A DNA stretch of 64,000 nucleotides from Aquabacterium sp. Lineage in GTDB: Bacteria > Pseudomonadota > Gammaproteobacteria > Burkholderiales > Burkholderiaceae_C. Shown piece by piece: positions 8,494 to 18,032 of the stretch. Numbering within the stretch: position 1 is the stretch's first letter; each line of letters begins with the position of its first letter. Position numbers and translations under genes: made by a program. The notes beneath the pieces are model-generated. The model was not told where the DNA came from. It made no database searches and worked only from the letters and a program-made list of their open reading frames with translations. The stretch spans positions 186,001 through 250,000 of the forward strand of contig NZ_JACPYU010000003.1 of assembly GCF_016195855.1 (NCBI RefSeq), given 5' to 3'.

Positions 8494-10338
8494 ATGCTGT
8501 TTCCTGCCCGTTCGGCCTTGCGCCACATTGCCCTGCCTACCCTTGGCCTGGGCTTGCTGATGCTCACCGGGGCCGCCCACGGCGCCAGCTTGATCGGGCG
8601 CGTCACCCTGGCAGATGGCCAGCCTGTGGCCGGCGCCCTGGTCACCGTGTTCAACGAGGCCAAGGACCGCAAGGAGACCGTCTACACCGCGCAAGACGGC
8701 AGCTACGCCCTTCGCAGCAGCTTTGCCGGCCAACTCACGGTGCGTGCGCGCTCGCACCGCCTGGAAGACGTCAGCAAGCCCCTGGTCAGCACAGGCGACA
8801 AGCCCACCACGCTGGACTTCCAGATGAAGCCCTTCGAGGACGCCCAGGCCTTGTCCGACAGCCTGACGGCCTCCGCCCACCTTACCCAGGTCAAATGGCA
8901 GAACCCGCAGGTGCGCACCGCCTTCATCAGCCAGTGCAACTACTGCCACCAGGTGGGCAACGCCCTCACCCGCACGCCCAAGGAGGTCTCTGCCTGGGAC
9001 GCAACCATCGAGCGCATGGCCGGCTACGGCGCCTTGCTCAAGAACTCGGAAGCCAGCGCGATCTCGCACAACCTGCATGAGGCCTTTGACGGCAAGGCCG
9101 TTCAAGCCATGCAGAAGTACACGGCCAGCGATGAGCTGGCCCGCGCCAAGATCACCGAGTGGCATGTGGGCGATGCGCTGTCCTTCATCCACGACACGGA
9201 TGTGGGCGACGACGGCCACCTCTATGGCACCGATGAAGGCCACGACATCCTGTGGGAGCTGGACCGCCAGACCGGCCAGATCACCACGCACAAGCTACCC
9301 GACGTGGACCTGCCCGTGGGCGGCTATTTCGCGGGCATGCAGTTGCCGCTGGGCGTTTTCACCGGCAAACACGGCCCGCACAGCATGGCGCAAGGCAAGG
9401 ACGGCCGCATCTGGATCACCAATGCCCTGTCCTCACGCCTGATGTCGTTCGACCCGAAAACCAAGGCTTTCAAGAGCTACACGATCGACGAGCCGGCGTT
9501 CTACCTGCACACCATCCGCATCGACCAGGACGGCATCATCTGGTTCACGGTGGCCGTGTCCAACAAGGTGGGCCGCTTTGACCCCAAGACCGAAAAGTTC
9601 ACGATGCTGCACCTGCCGGACAACCCGGTCATCCGCGCATTCAGCGAATACGGCCTGCCCACGGTGTTCAAGCTGGCGGCCAAGTATTTGCCAGCCCGGA
9701 ACATGCCCGTCAAGCTGTCCCCGCATCAGTTCATGATGGGCCGCGCCATGTACCAGCTGCCCTATGGCATCGACGTCAACCCCAAGGATGGCTCGATCTG
9801 GTACGCCAAGCTGCTGGGCAACAAGATCGGCCGCATCGACCCCAAGACCCTGGCCATCGAAGAGTTCGACACGCCGCTGGGTGGCCCGCGCCGCCCGCGC
9901 TTCGACAAGAACGGCATCCTGTGGATCCCGGCCTTCGACGACAGCGCCCTGATGCGCTTTGACCCTGTCAGCAAACAGTTCGAGAACTTCAAGCTGCCCC
10001 TGCTGGCCGCCAACGAGTACGAAACGCCCTACGCGCTCAACGTCCACCCAAACACGGGGGAGGTCTGGATCACGTCCAACATGTCTGACCGCATCCTGCG
10101 CTTCAACCCTGTCAGCAAGACCTTCGTGGCCTACCCCAGCCCCACCCGGGTGACCTGGCTGCGCGATCTGGTTTTCACCAAGGATGGACAGATCTGCTCC
10201 AGCTCGTCTAACCTGCCAGCCTACGGCATCGAAGATGGCAAGGACGCATTCATCTGCCTGGACCCCACCGGCGCAGAGCGCGACAGGCTTGCCCTGGGTC
10301 AAGAACGGGGTGCCAATCGGACTACAGCCAAGCGTTGA
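8494..10338 (+). CDS. Secreted protein: carboxypeptidase-regulatory-like domain, CxxCH haem site and Vgb-type beta-propeller
   Basis: About 614 residues. A signal peptide (MLFPARSALR then a hydrophobic run, cut after GAAHG or ASA-like site near 30) sends it to the periplasm. Residues 32-112 resemble a carboxypeptidase regulatory-like fold (GRVTLADGQPVAGALVTVFN, DGSYALRS). A C148-NY-C151-H152 motif is a covalent haem c site in a small cytochrome-like insert. Residues 200-600 carry repeated blades (DGRIWITNALSSRLMSFDP, DGIIWFTVAVSNKVGRFDP and similar) like virginiamycin B lyase/SMP-30 propellers. Upstream in-frame starts at 8431 and 8458 would spoil the signal peptide. A redox or quinoprotein-like periplasmic role is plausible, but the substrate is unknown. 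No operon partner is evident. Confidence 0.8.
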   Translation: MLFPARSALRHIALPTLGLGLLMLTGAAHGASLIGRVTLADGQPVAGALVTVFNEAKDRKETVYTAQDGSYALRSSFAGQLTVRARSHRLEDVSKPLVSTGDKPTTLDFQMKPFEDAQALSDSLTASAHLTQVKWQNPQVRTAFISQCNYCHQVGNALTRTPKEVSAWDATIERMAGYGALLKNSEASAISHNLHEAFDGKAVQAMQKYTASDELARAKITEWHVGDALSFIHDTDVGDDGHLYGTDEGHDILWELDRQTGQITTHKLPDVDLPVGGYFAGMQLPLGVFTGKHGPHSMAQGKDGRIWITNALSSRLMSFDPKTKAFKSYTIDEPAFYLHTIRIDQDGIIWFTVAVSNKVGRFDPKTEKFTMLHLPDNPVIRAFSEYGLPTVFKLAAKYLPARNMPVKLSPHQFMMGRAMYQLPYGIDVNPKDGSIWYAKLLGNKIGRIDPKTLAIEEFDTPLGGPRRPRFDKNGILWIPAFDDSALMRFDPVSKQFENFKLPLLAANEYETPYALNVHPNTGEVWITSNMSDRILRFNPVSKTFVAYPSPTRVTWLRDLVFTKDGQICSSSSNLPAYGIEDGKDAFICLDPTGAERDRLALGQERGANRTTAKR

Positions 10339-10428
10339 CTTAGCGCAAGCCGGGCCCGCGGCGGGTGTCGAGAATCGAGATCAGTGAAATCCCGCACATT
10401 CCAACCTACCCTCCCGCAGGAGCCCACC

Positions 10429-10998
10429 ATGTCCGCCGTCCTCCAGACCACCGCCTCCCATTCCAGCACCCCGCGCGGGCGTGCGATCGAGCCCTTTGAC
10501 GTGCTGGATGCCTGCCATCAACAACTGGTGACTGCACTGCATCAGATGGGTGATCTGGTTGTCCACCTGCAAGAGCATGGCGTGGACGGCAAGGCGCAGG
10601 AAATGGCCCGTTCCATCTTCCTGTTCTTCATGAACACGGCCCGCCAGCACCACCTGGATGAAGAAAAGCACATCTTCCCCGCGCTGATCAACAGCGGCGA
10701 TGACGACCTCGTGCGCCATACGCTGCGCCTTCAGCAGGACCACGGCTGGATCGAAGAAGACTGGCTTGAGCTGGCCCCGCAATTCGAGTCCATTGCCGCG
10801 GGCTACAACTGGTTCAACATCGACCAGTTGTCACACGCCGTGCCCGTGTTCCAGGCGCTCTACCAGGACCACATGGCCCTGGAAGAGTCCCTGATCTTCC
10901 CCGAGGCCAAGGCGCGCATCGCCGAATGGGATCTGCAAGGCATGGGGCGCGAGATGGCCCTGCGCCGCCGGGGTGGCGCCGTCAAGGCCAGCAAATAA
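10429..10998 (+). CDS. Hemerythrin domain protein
   Basis: A 189-residue soluble protein with the spaced histidine/carboxylate pattern of a four-helix di-iron hemerythrin: ACHQQLVTALH, the HHLDEEKHIFP block, a QDHGWIEEDW segment and QDHMALEESLIFP. Such proteins bind oxygen or nitric oxide, or help iron-sulfur repair (YtfE/DnrN type). The start MSAVLQ at 10429 has a CAGGAG ribosome site; the GTG at 10384 is less likely. It converges with the globin-coupled diguanylate cyclase gene 18 bp away, a neighbour that also uses a gas-binding metal centre. Function beyond O2/NO handling is not readable. Confidence 0.85.
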   Translation: MSAVLQTTASHSSTPRGRAIEPFDVLDACHQQLVTALHQMGDLVVHLQEHGVDGKAQEMARSIFLFFMNTARQHHLDEEKHIFPALINSGDDDLVRHTLRLQQDHGWIEEDWLELAPQFESIAAGYNWFNIDQLSHAVPVFQALYQDHMALEESLIFPEAKARIAEWDLQGMGREMALRRRGGAVKASK

Positions 10999-11016
10999 GC
11001 GGCACAGAAGAGCCCG

Positions 11017-12144
11017 TCAGGCTGCCGATGCGCTGGAGCCGCGCAGCGGCAGTTCCGTGACGTTGGCTCTGGCCTGCGCCAGCGCCTCGGCTCTGGCGCG
11101 CTTGTTTTCGTACATGCGCTCATCGGCCTCGCGGATCAGCTCGTCCAGGCTCATGTAGTGGTCGGTGCCGGTCTGGCTGATGCCCACGCTCAGGCTCACG
11201 CCGGGCAACTGCTGGGTCAAGCCCTCGCTCAACCTGTTCCAGTAGATGGTCTTGGCTTCGGCCTCGGTGCAGTTGGGCAGGATGACCAGGAACTCGTCGC
11301 CCCCATAGCGGAAGCACAGGTCCTCGCTGCGGCCTATCGTGCGCAGCAACTCACCGGTCTTGGTCAGCACCTCGTCACCCGCCAGATGGCCGTCCCGGTC
11401 ATTGATCAGCTTGAAATCGTTGACGTCCAGGTAGACCAGTGACACGGGCTCACTGCGCCGCTTGGCCGCACGCAAGGCATGCTCGGCCGCCTCGTCCAGA
11501 TGCCGGCGGTTGAACAAGCGCGTGAGCGGGTCTGTGCGAGACAGATCCTGCAGCTGCTGGGTGCGCTCACACACCTTCTTCTCCAGGCTTTGCGCGTACA
11601 ACTCCAGCCGCGTCTTGGACGACTCGATCTCCTGCATCATGCTGCGGATGTAGATGTCGAAGACCAGGGTCATGTCGAAGAAGAACAGCTTGTCCAGCGC
11701 GCTGATCACCGCGCGCCGGTTCGGCGAATCGGGCACTTCGCTGGAGATGGTCTGCACCAGCATCTCGCGCAGCGTGTGCACGGAAGCCAGGTAGAGTTTG
11801 GGGTCCACGCCGATGCGCTTGTGCCCCAGCCCGATGTGCAATCGGTTGTTGACGTATTCGGCGTCGTACACACCGCAAAACAGATCCAGGATGTAGCGAC
11901 GCTGTGCCACCTGCATGCGTTGCAAGGTGTCGGCATCGCCGATCAGCAGCATGACTTCCGGGATTTCCATCTGCTGCTTGTAGAAGTCGGCCACCAACTG
12001 ATGGGAGCGACGATCGATGAGCGCCCGCACGCTGAGCAAGGCGGTGACGTCTTCTTCCGTGAACGACAACAGCGATTTGCGCTGGTCGATTTCGAAGTCG
12101 ACGATGCGCAACTGCTCCATGAGCGTCTGCTGGGTGATGTGCAT
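11017..12144 (-). CDS. Globin-coupled sensor diguanylate cyclase
   Basis: A 375-residue cytoplasmic protein. Residues 1-175 match the sensor-globin (protoglobin) domain of globin-coupled sensors, with the likely haem-ligating histidine H108 in the segment HIGLGHKRIGVDPKLYLAS. A short coiled region leads to a GGDEF domain (203-365) with an intact GGDEF active site (281-285) and an RxxD inhibitory site (R272-D275). It should make cyclic di-GMP in response to oxygen or another haem ligand. The start MHITQQTL at 12144 is chosen because AGGAGAGG lies 7-14 bases upstream; the longer frame to 12213 has no such site. Family membership is firm; ligand and output are inferred. Confidence 0.9.
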   Translation of the reverse strand: MHITQQTLMEQLRIVDFEIDQRKSLLSFTEEDVTALLSVRALIDRRSHQLVADFYKQQMEIPEVMLLIGDADTLQRMQVAQRRYILDLFCGVYDAEYVNNRLHIGLGHKRIGVDPKLYLASVHTLREMLVQTISSEVPDSPNRRAVISALDKLFFFDMTLVFDIYIRSMMQEIESSKTRLELYAQSLEKKVCERTQQLQDLSRTDPLTRLFNRRHLDEAAEHALRAAKRRSEPVSLVYLDVNDFKLINDRDGHLAGDEVLTKTGELLRTIGRSEDLCFRYGGDEFLVILPNCTEAEAKTIYWNRLSEGLTQQLPGVSLSVGISQTGTDHYMSLDELIREADERMYENKRARAEALAQARANVTELPLRGSSASAA

Positions 12145-12439
12145 GGGCGACCTCTCCTGTTGTCCGGGTAGCGCATCTGCACAACTGACATCAGGAGGCG
12201 CTACCAACCACACCTGATGCGATCTACAGGGTCTTGCGCTGCCGGCCGAATCGGGGTGACCGAATTTGCAAGATCTGCAGAATCATTGTGCGCAGCACCA
12301 ACGGTGGCAGCAAGAGGCTAAGGCCATGTTTGGCGCGAATTCGGGTCGCAAAGCGCGTAATAGTGCACACGAACCGGTGCGGCGTGAGCCTGAAGAGAAG
12401 CTGAAACGGCTATAAGGCCTTTTCAGGCGCGCAAAAAGT
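12145..12439. other. Non-coding stretch between the cyclase gene and the tRNA operon
   Basis: No credible gene. The part next to 12144 must hold the promoter of the leftward cyclase gene, but no clear -35/-10 pair was picked out. The far end joins the tRNA terminator. Confidence 0.5.
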
Positions 12440-12471
12440 AAAAAGGGACCAGCTCGTTAGAACTGATCCCT
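12440..12471 (-). terminator. Intrinsic terminator of the tRNA-Lys operon
   Basis: On the minus strand, AGGGATCAG pairs with CTGGTCCCT (9 bp, one G-U) around a 10-base loop and is followed by TTTTT. It starts only 8 bases after the encoded CCA of tRNA-Lys(CTT), so it closes the leftward tRNA transcript. Confidence 0.85.
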
Positions 12472-12478
12472 CAAATTT

Positions 12479-12554
12479 TGGTGGGCCCCGACAGATTCGA
12501 ACTGTCGACCAACGGATTAAGAGTCCGCTGCTCTACCAACTGAGCTAGGAGCCC
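12479..12554 (-). tRNA. tRNA-Lys (anticodon CTT)
   Basis: A 76-base cloverleaf on the minus strand. The acceptor stem GGGCTCC pairs with GGGGCCC (one T-G pair), the discriminator is A and the CCA end is encoded. The D-arm is TAGCTCAGTTGGTAGAGCA, the anticodon loop CTCTTAA (anticodon CTT, reads AAG) and the T-arm has TTCGAAT. A37 follows U36, the site of t6A. Second gene of a two-tRNA operon. Confidence 0.97.
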
Positions 12555-12610
12555 GCACCTGGTATCTTCTTGCGAAGACCGCTAGAAGTGGTTATCTAGC
12601 GAAGACTTAG

Positions 12611-12616
12611 ATTATA
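12611..12616 (-). promoter_or_regulatory. Perfect -10 box in the spacer between the two tRNA-Lys genes
   Basis: TATAAT on the minus strand lies 57 bases before tRNA-Lys(CTT), but no good -35 is found at 16-18 bases. A hairpin (CGCTAG/CTAGCG, 12580-12601) and two GCGAAGAC repeats lie between it and the tRNA. It could be an internal promoter, or chance in an AT-rich processing spacer. Confidence 0.35.
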
Positions 12617-12658
12617 TACACAGTTTTTGTGACTAACCGAAGTCTTTGAAAAATTTTT

Positions 12659-12734
12659 TGGTGGGTCGGGCGAGACTCGAACTCGCGACCAACGGATTAA
12701 AAGTCCGCTGCTCTACCGACTGAGCTACCGACCC
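12659..12734 (-). tRNA. tRNA-Lys (anticodon TTT)
   Basis: A 76-base cloverleaf on the minus strand: acceptor stem GGGTCGG with CCGACCC, discriminator A, encoded CCA. The D-arm is TAGCTCAGTCGGTAGAGCA, the anticodon loop CTTTTAA (anticodon TTT, reads AAA/AAG) and the T-arm has TTCGAGT. It is the first gene of the pair and lies 38 bp downstream of tcdA. Confidence 0.97.
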
Positions 12735-12748
12735 CCGAAAAGCCTGCG

Positions 12749-12777
12749 ACTATAACACAGATTTTTGCTGCTTCAGG
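12749..12777 (-). promoter_or_regulatory. Probable promoter of the tRNA-Lys operon
   Basis: On the minus strand TATAGT (12749-12754) is followed by a GC-rich discriminator (CGCAGGC). Transcription should start near 12742, giving a leader of about 8 bases before the tRNA, as is usual for stable RNAs. The -35 region (around CCTGAA, 12772-12777) is poor and overlaps the tcdA stop codon. Confidence 0.5.
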
Positions 12778-13591
12778 CCGTGAGCAAGGCTTCGATCATT
12801 TGCGCGGCCGCCACCATGCCGAAGGTGGCCGTGACAGTGACGCTGGAGCCATAGCCTGCGCAGTTCAGCGAGCCATCGCCTTGCGGCGCATCAGCTGTGT
12901 CGCAGCTGTCTTGGGGTGGCAACACCGCCTCGCGCGAGAACACGCATGACAAACCCATCTTGCCCTTGCGCGCCCCACCGTGGCGCTGGCGCCAGCGTTG
13001 GCGCAGGCTGGCCAGCAAGGGGTCGTGGGTCACCTCGGACAAGTCGGCCACCTCCACCAGCTGGGGACGGGTCTTGCCGCCTGCGGCGCCCACCGCCACC
13101 ACGGGCCTGCCGTGTTGCTGCGCCCATGCTGCGATGGCCGCCTTGGCACGCACCTGGTCACAGCAATCGATCACACCATCGATGTCCTGCGCCTTGAGCA
13201 AGTCAGCCACATTGGCCTCGTCCACAAACTCTTCAATGGCCTTGACCACGCAGCCCGGGTGAATGAGCGCGATGCGGTCCTTGAGGGCCAGCACCTTGGC
13301 CTGCCCGAAGGTGGTTTCCAGGGCATGCACCTGGCGGTTGACGTTGGACTCGGCGATGTTGTCCAGGTCGATCAAGGTGAGCTGGGCCACGCCACTGCGC
13401 GCCAGGGCCTCGGCTGTCCAGGAGCCGACACCGCCCACGCCGATCACCGCAATGCGGGCGGCACGCAGGCGCTCGTAGCCCGACACGCCATGCAGGCGGC
13501 GCAGGCCACCAAAACGTCGGTCAGGATCGGGCTGGCTGGCGGCGGCCAGCAGATCATCAGGGGATGAGGTCACGAACGGCTCAGTCACCAA
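12773..13591 (-). CDS. tcdA: tRNA threonylcarbamoyladenosine dehydratase (TcdA/CsdL)
   Basis: A 272-residue E1-like enzyme that uses ATP to cyclise t6A to ct6A at position 37 of tRNAs reading ANN codons, including tRNA-Lys. It shows the adenylate-binding Rossmann motif IGVGGVGSWTAEALARSG (near 50-67), the DLDNIAESNVNRQ block typical of the ThiF/MoeB fold, and CDQVRAKAAI (near 143). The C-terminal GYGSSVTVTATFGM is also standard for TcdA. Length fits the family. It sits between cpoB (6 bp away) and two tRNA-Lys genes on the same strand, so enzyme and substrate genes are adjacent and could share a transcript. Confidence 0.93.
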   Translation of the reverse strand: MVTEPFVTSSPDDLLAAASQPDPDRRFGGLRRLHGVSGYERLRAARIAVIGVGGVGSWTAEALARSGVAQLTLIDLDNIAESNVNRQVHALETTFGQAKVLALKDRIALIHPGCVVKAIEEFVDEANVADLLKAQDIDGVIDCCDQVRAKAAIAAWAQQHGRPVVAVGAAGGKTRPQLVEVADLSEVTHDPLLASLRQRWRQRHGGARKGKMGLSCVFSREAVLPPQDSCDTADAPQGDGSLNCAGYGSSVTVTATFGMVAAAQMIEALLTA

Positions 13592-13597
13592 CGGGGC

Positions 13598-14416
13598 TCA
13601 ATGGGCCTTGCGCTTCTTGTCAGCGGGCGCAGCGGGCATGGTGAGCAAGCGGTCACGTGCAGCCTGTGCGGCCTCGGTCTGCGGGTACTGCTTGATCAAC
13701 TGCTCCAGCGTCTTGCGCGTGTTCGCGGTGTCCTTGAGTTCACCATAGCAGTTGGCAATCGACAGCAGCGCTTCAGGCGCACGCACATGCTCAGGCGCAC
13801 GGTCCAGCAACTGCTTGAAGGCGCTGATGGCCTCCTTGTAGTCACGCAGGCCATATTGGGCATTGCCCAGCCAGTACAGGGCCGACTCGCGGTAGCCGGT
13901 GGTCGGGAAGCGCTGCACCAGGCCGTTGAGGCCGGCCGCACCGCCCGCAAAGTCTGCGGCACGCAAGCGCGCCAGGGACTCGTCAAACAGGCGCTTTTCG
14001 TCCGGGTCCACCTTGAAGGTCTTGCCGTCCAGCGTCACGGACTGCGGCTCCAACTTGCGCACGCGCTCGTCCAGCGTGCCCTGCACGTCCTTTTGCTTGC
14101 GTTGCAGCTCGGACACATCGCGCACCAGCACCTCGTTGGTGCCTTGCTGCCTGGCCAGTTCACTGCGCAGCTGTTCGACCTGGGCATTCATGTCCAGCAG
14201 GCTGCGCTTGAGCTGATCGACCTGGGCGGTCAGGGCCGCCAGCTTGGCGTTGGCCGCCTCCGTGTCCTGGGTGCGCTGCATGCGCACCTCCAGGATGGCA
14301 CGGCGCGCTTCGTCGTCTTCAAACAGACCGGCGTGGGCCCCCGCGCCAGACAGCAGGGTGGCCATGGCCATCACCAAGGGGCGCAGGCGGGCAAACATGG
14401 GGGAAGCAAGGCGCAT
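13598..14416 (-). CDS. cpoB: Cell division coordinator CpoB (YbgF), periplasmic
   Basis: About 272 residues. A signal peptide (MRLASPMFARL then a hydrophobic stretch ending GAGAHA) precedes an N-terminal coiled coil (TAQVDQLKRSLLDMNAQVEQLRSEL) and C-terminal TPR repeats (SALYWLGNAQYGLRDYKEAISAFKQLL and following). CpoB binds TolA and PBP1B and couples outer-membrane constriction to peptidoglycan synthesis. The start at 14416 has AAGGGA upstream and lies 17 bp after pal; the longer frame would overlap pal. It sits at the usual end of the tol-pal gene set. Confidence 0.93.
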   Translation of the reverse strand: MRLASPMFARLRPLVMAMATLLSGAGAHAGLFEDDEARRAILEVRMQRTQDTEAANAKLAALTAQVDQLKRSLLDMNAQVEQLRSELARQQGTNEVLVRDVSELQRKQKDVQGTLDERVRKLEPQSVTLDGKTFKVDPDEKRLFDESLARLRAADFAGGAAGLNGLVQRFPTTGYRESALYWLGNAQYGLRDYKEAISAFKQLLDRAPEHVRAPEALLSIANCYGELKDTANTRKTLEQLIKQYPQTEAAQAARDRLLTMPAAPADKKRKAH

Positions 14417-14433
14417 GACGTGTCCCTTGAAGA

Positions 14434-15006
14434 TCAACGGTCCTTGATTTCAGCGCGGCGGTTCTTGGCCCACGCCTCTTCGTTGCTGCCTTGAACGGCC
14501 GGGCGCTCTTCACCAAAGCTCACGGCTTCGATCTGCTCACCCGACACGCCCAGCAGCGTCAGCGACTTCTGCACGGCTTCGGCACGACGCTGGCCCAGTG
14601 CCAGGTTGTACTCGCGGCCACCGCGTTCGTCGGTGTGGCCTTCGATCACGACCTTCTTGCCCTTGGCAGCGGTCAGGCGCTTGGCGTGGCCTTCAATGGC
14701 GCCACGGAATTCTTCCTTGACGACATTGCTGTCGAAATCGAAATAGATGACGCGTGCCAGGCCGATGTCGGCACCCGCGTTGTCGGACGGGGCCACCACC
14801 ACCGGGGCCACATTGGTGGAGGGCACGGTGTTGTTGTTGGCACCGTAGCCGCTGCCGCCAGGGCGGGTCGCGTCGCTGATGGGGGCGGCGCCACTGCCGG
14901 CCTTGTCATCGAGCTTGACGGACGAGCCGCAACCACCCAGCAACAGGGCGGCCGAGGCCATCAGGGACAGGGCAAACAGGCGAGAGGTCTGGCGAGCTTG
15001 GGTCAT
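14434..15006 (-). CDS. pal: Peptidoglycan-associated lipoprotein Pal
   Basis: A 190-residue outer-membrane lipoprotein. The signal peptide ends in the lipobox LLGGC (Cys near residue 26). A Gly/Asn/Pro-rich linker follows, then an OmpA-like peptidoglycan-binding domain with VIYFDFDSNVV, VIEGHTDERGGREYNLALGQRRA and the NRRAEI end. It anchors the outer membrane to the wall and receives TolB at the division site. Length and motifs are typical. It lies between tolB (40 bp upstream) and cpoB. Confidence 0.96.
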   Translation of the reverse strand: MTQARQTSRLFALSLMASAALLLGGCGSSVKLDDKAGSGAAPISDATRPGGSGYGANNNTVPSTNVAPVVVAPSDNAGADIGLARVIYFDFDSNVVKEEFRGAIEGHAKRLTAAKGKKVVIEGHTDERGGREYNLALGQRRAEAVQKSLTLLGVSGEQIEAVSFGEERPAVQGSNEEAWAKNRRAEIKDR

Positions 15007-15046
15007 TCGAGGCTCCTTGAATCTGAAGAAAGGGCGGGCGGCGCGT

Positions 15047-16393
15047 TCAACGCCTGGAAGGGTTCAACTGCGGGCCCCACACGGGTTCACGCACGTCGGC
15101 TTGAGGGGTGGTCAACTTGGCCTTGATGCGGCCGTCCAGCGAGGTGGTCATCAGCACGTCGCGGCCCTGGGCACGCGAGGCATAGATGATCTGCTTGCTG
15201 TTGGGCGCAAAGCTGGGGCTTTCATCGTCACGGGTGTCGGTCAGCACCTTCACGCTGCCACCGGAGAGGTCCATCAGGTGCACGCGGTAAGCGCCCCCAT
15301 CCACCTGGCCGATGTAGGCCATGTAGCGGCCATCCGGGCTGATAGCCGGGCTGATGTTGTAGCTGCCAGAGAAGGTCACGCGCGTGGCGCTGCCGCCTGA
15401 TGCGGGCACGCGGTAGATCTGCGGGCCACCCCCACGGTCGCTCACGAAGAAGACGGTGCCGCCATCGGGCGACCAGGTGGCTTCGGTGTCAATGGCGGCG
15501 CTTTGCGTCAGGCGACGCAGGCCCTCGCCATCGACATTGATGACATAGAGTTGCGAGCCGCCATCACGGCTGAGCGTGACGACCAGTTGGCGGCCATCGG
15601 GGGACCAGGCGGGCGCGCTGTTGGTGCCCTTGAAGCCGGCCACCACGCGGCGGCGGCCCGAGGACACGTCCTGCACGACCACCACGGCCTTGCCGCCTTC
15701 AAAGGACACATAGGCCAGTTGCCGACCATCCGGGGACCAGGCTGGCGAGATGATGGGCTGGGCGCTGGTCAGCGCGGCCTGGGTGCCCTCGCCGTCCGAG
15801 TCGGCGATCACCAGCGTGTGCTGGCGCCCGACCTTGCTCACGTAGGCGATGCGGGTGGCGAACACGCCTTTGTCGCCGGTGAGCTTTTCATAGACCTCGT
15901 CGGCGATGCGGTGCGCGGCCTGACGCAGGTCACCCGCGGGCACGACCAGGCTGAGCCCGCCCATGTCCTGGGCCTTGAGCACGTCCCACAGGTGGTAGCG
16001 GATGTCGAAGCGGCCATCGGCCAGCGGTGTCACCGAGCCGGCCAGCAGCGCATCGGCGCCCTTGCTGCGCCAGTCGCTCAGCGGTGGGCGGCCCACCTCA
16101 TCGAGCCTGTCGGCACTGGCATCGAGCGATTTGAACAGGCCGCTGCGCTCCAGGTCAGCCTTGATGATGGCCGACACCGGCTGGGGCGAGCGCGCCTCAT
16201 CGCGGAATTTGCCAATGGCGATCGGGATCTGCGTGGCGCCCACGCCGGAGATCTCGACGCGAAACTGGGCATGCGCCGCGTTGAGCGGCCAGAGTGCGCC
16301 GCCCGCCGTCAAGGTCAACGAAAGGGCGAGCCCGCCAAACAGGCCACCAAGGGCCGAACGACGCGAAACGGGGAGCTGCATGGGTTCCGTCAC
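15047..16393 (-). CDS. tolB: Tol-Pal system protein TolB
   Basis: A 448-residue periplasmic protein: an N-terminal domain (FRVEISGVGATQIPIAIGKF) and a six-bladed beta-propeller with repeats ending SPDGRQLAYVS, SPDGRQLVVTLS, SPDGGTVFFVS and SPDGRYMAYIG. It shuttles between TolA and Pal. The signal peptide is unusual: SRRSALGG before the hydrophobic core resembles a twin-arginine motif rather than a plain Sec signal. A second ATG at 16381 would still keep it. First of a tolB-pal-cpoB block; tolQ, tolR and tolA are not next to it, since rng lies upstream. Confidence 0.96.
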   Translation of the reverse strand: MTEPMQLPVSRRSALGGLFGGLALSLTLTAGGALWPLNAAHAQFRVEISGVGATQIPIAIGKFRDEARSPQPVSAIIKADLERSGLFKSLDASADRLDEVGRPPLSDWRSKGADALLAGSVTPLADGRFDIRYHLWDVLKAQDMGGLSLVVPAGDLRQAAHRIADEVYEKLTGDKGVFATRIAYVSKVGRQHTLVIADSDGEGTQAALTSAQPIISPAWSPDGRQLAYVSFEGGKAVVVVQDVSSGRRRVVAGFKGTNSAPAWSPDGRQLVVTLSRDGGSQLYVINVDGEGLRRLTQSAAIDTEATWSPDGGTVFFVSDRGGGPQIYRVPASGGSATRVTFSGSYNISPAISPDGRYMAYIGQVDGGAYRVHLMDLSGGSVKVLTDTRDDESPSFAPNSKQIIYASRAQGRDVLMTTSLDGRIKAKLTTPQADVREPVWGPQLNPSRR

Positions 16394-16518
16394 TCAGACA
16401 GGCAGAGTCAAACTACCCTGGATTGTGCCCCGTCCTGAGCGGAAGTTCCCCCCGCCGCAGCAGGAACCCTGCCCTCAGGATGTCAAGCAATGTAAATCTG
16501 CCTTTGGTCGGCCAGCCT

Positions 16519-18021
<1,503 letters not shown>

Positions 18022-18032
18022 ATGCCCGCAAT

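Noticed and set aside
10384-10428. GTG start for the hemerythrin gene
   Set aside because: The ATG at 10429 has a proper CAGGAG site and matches the domain start better.
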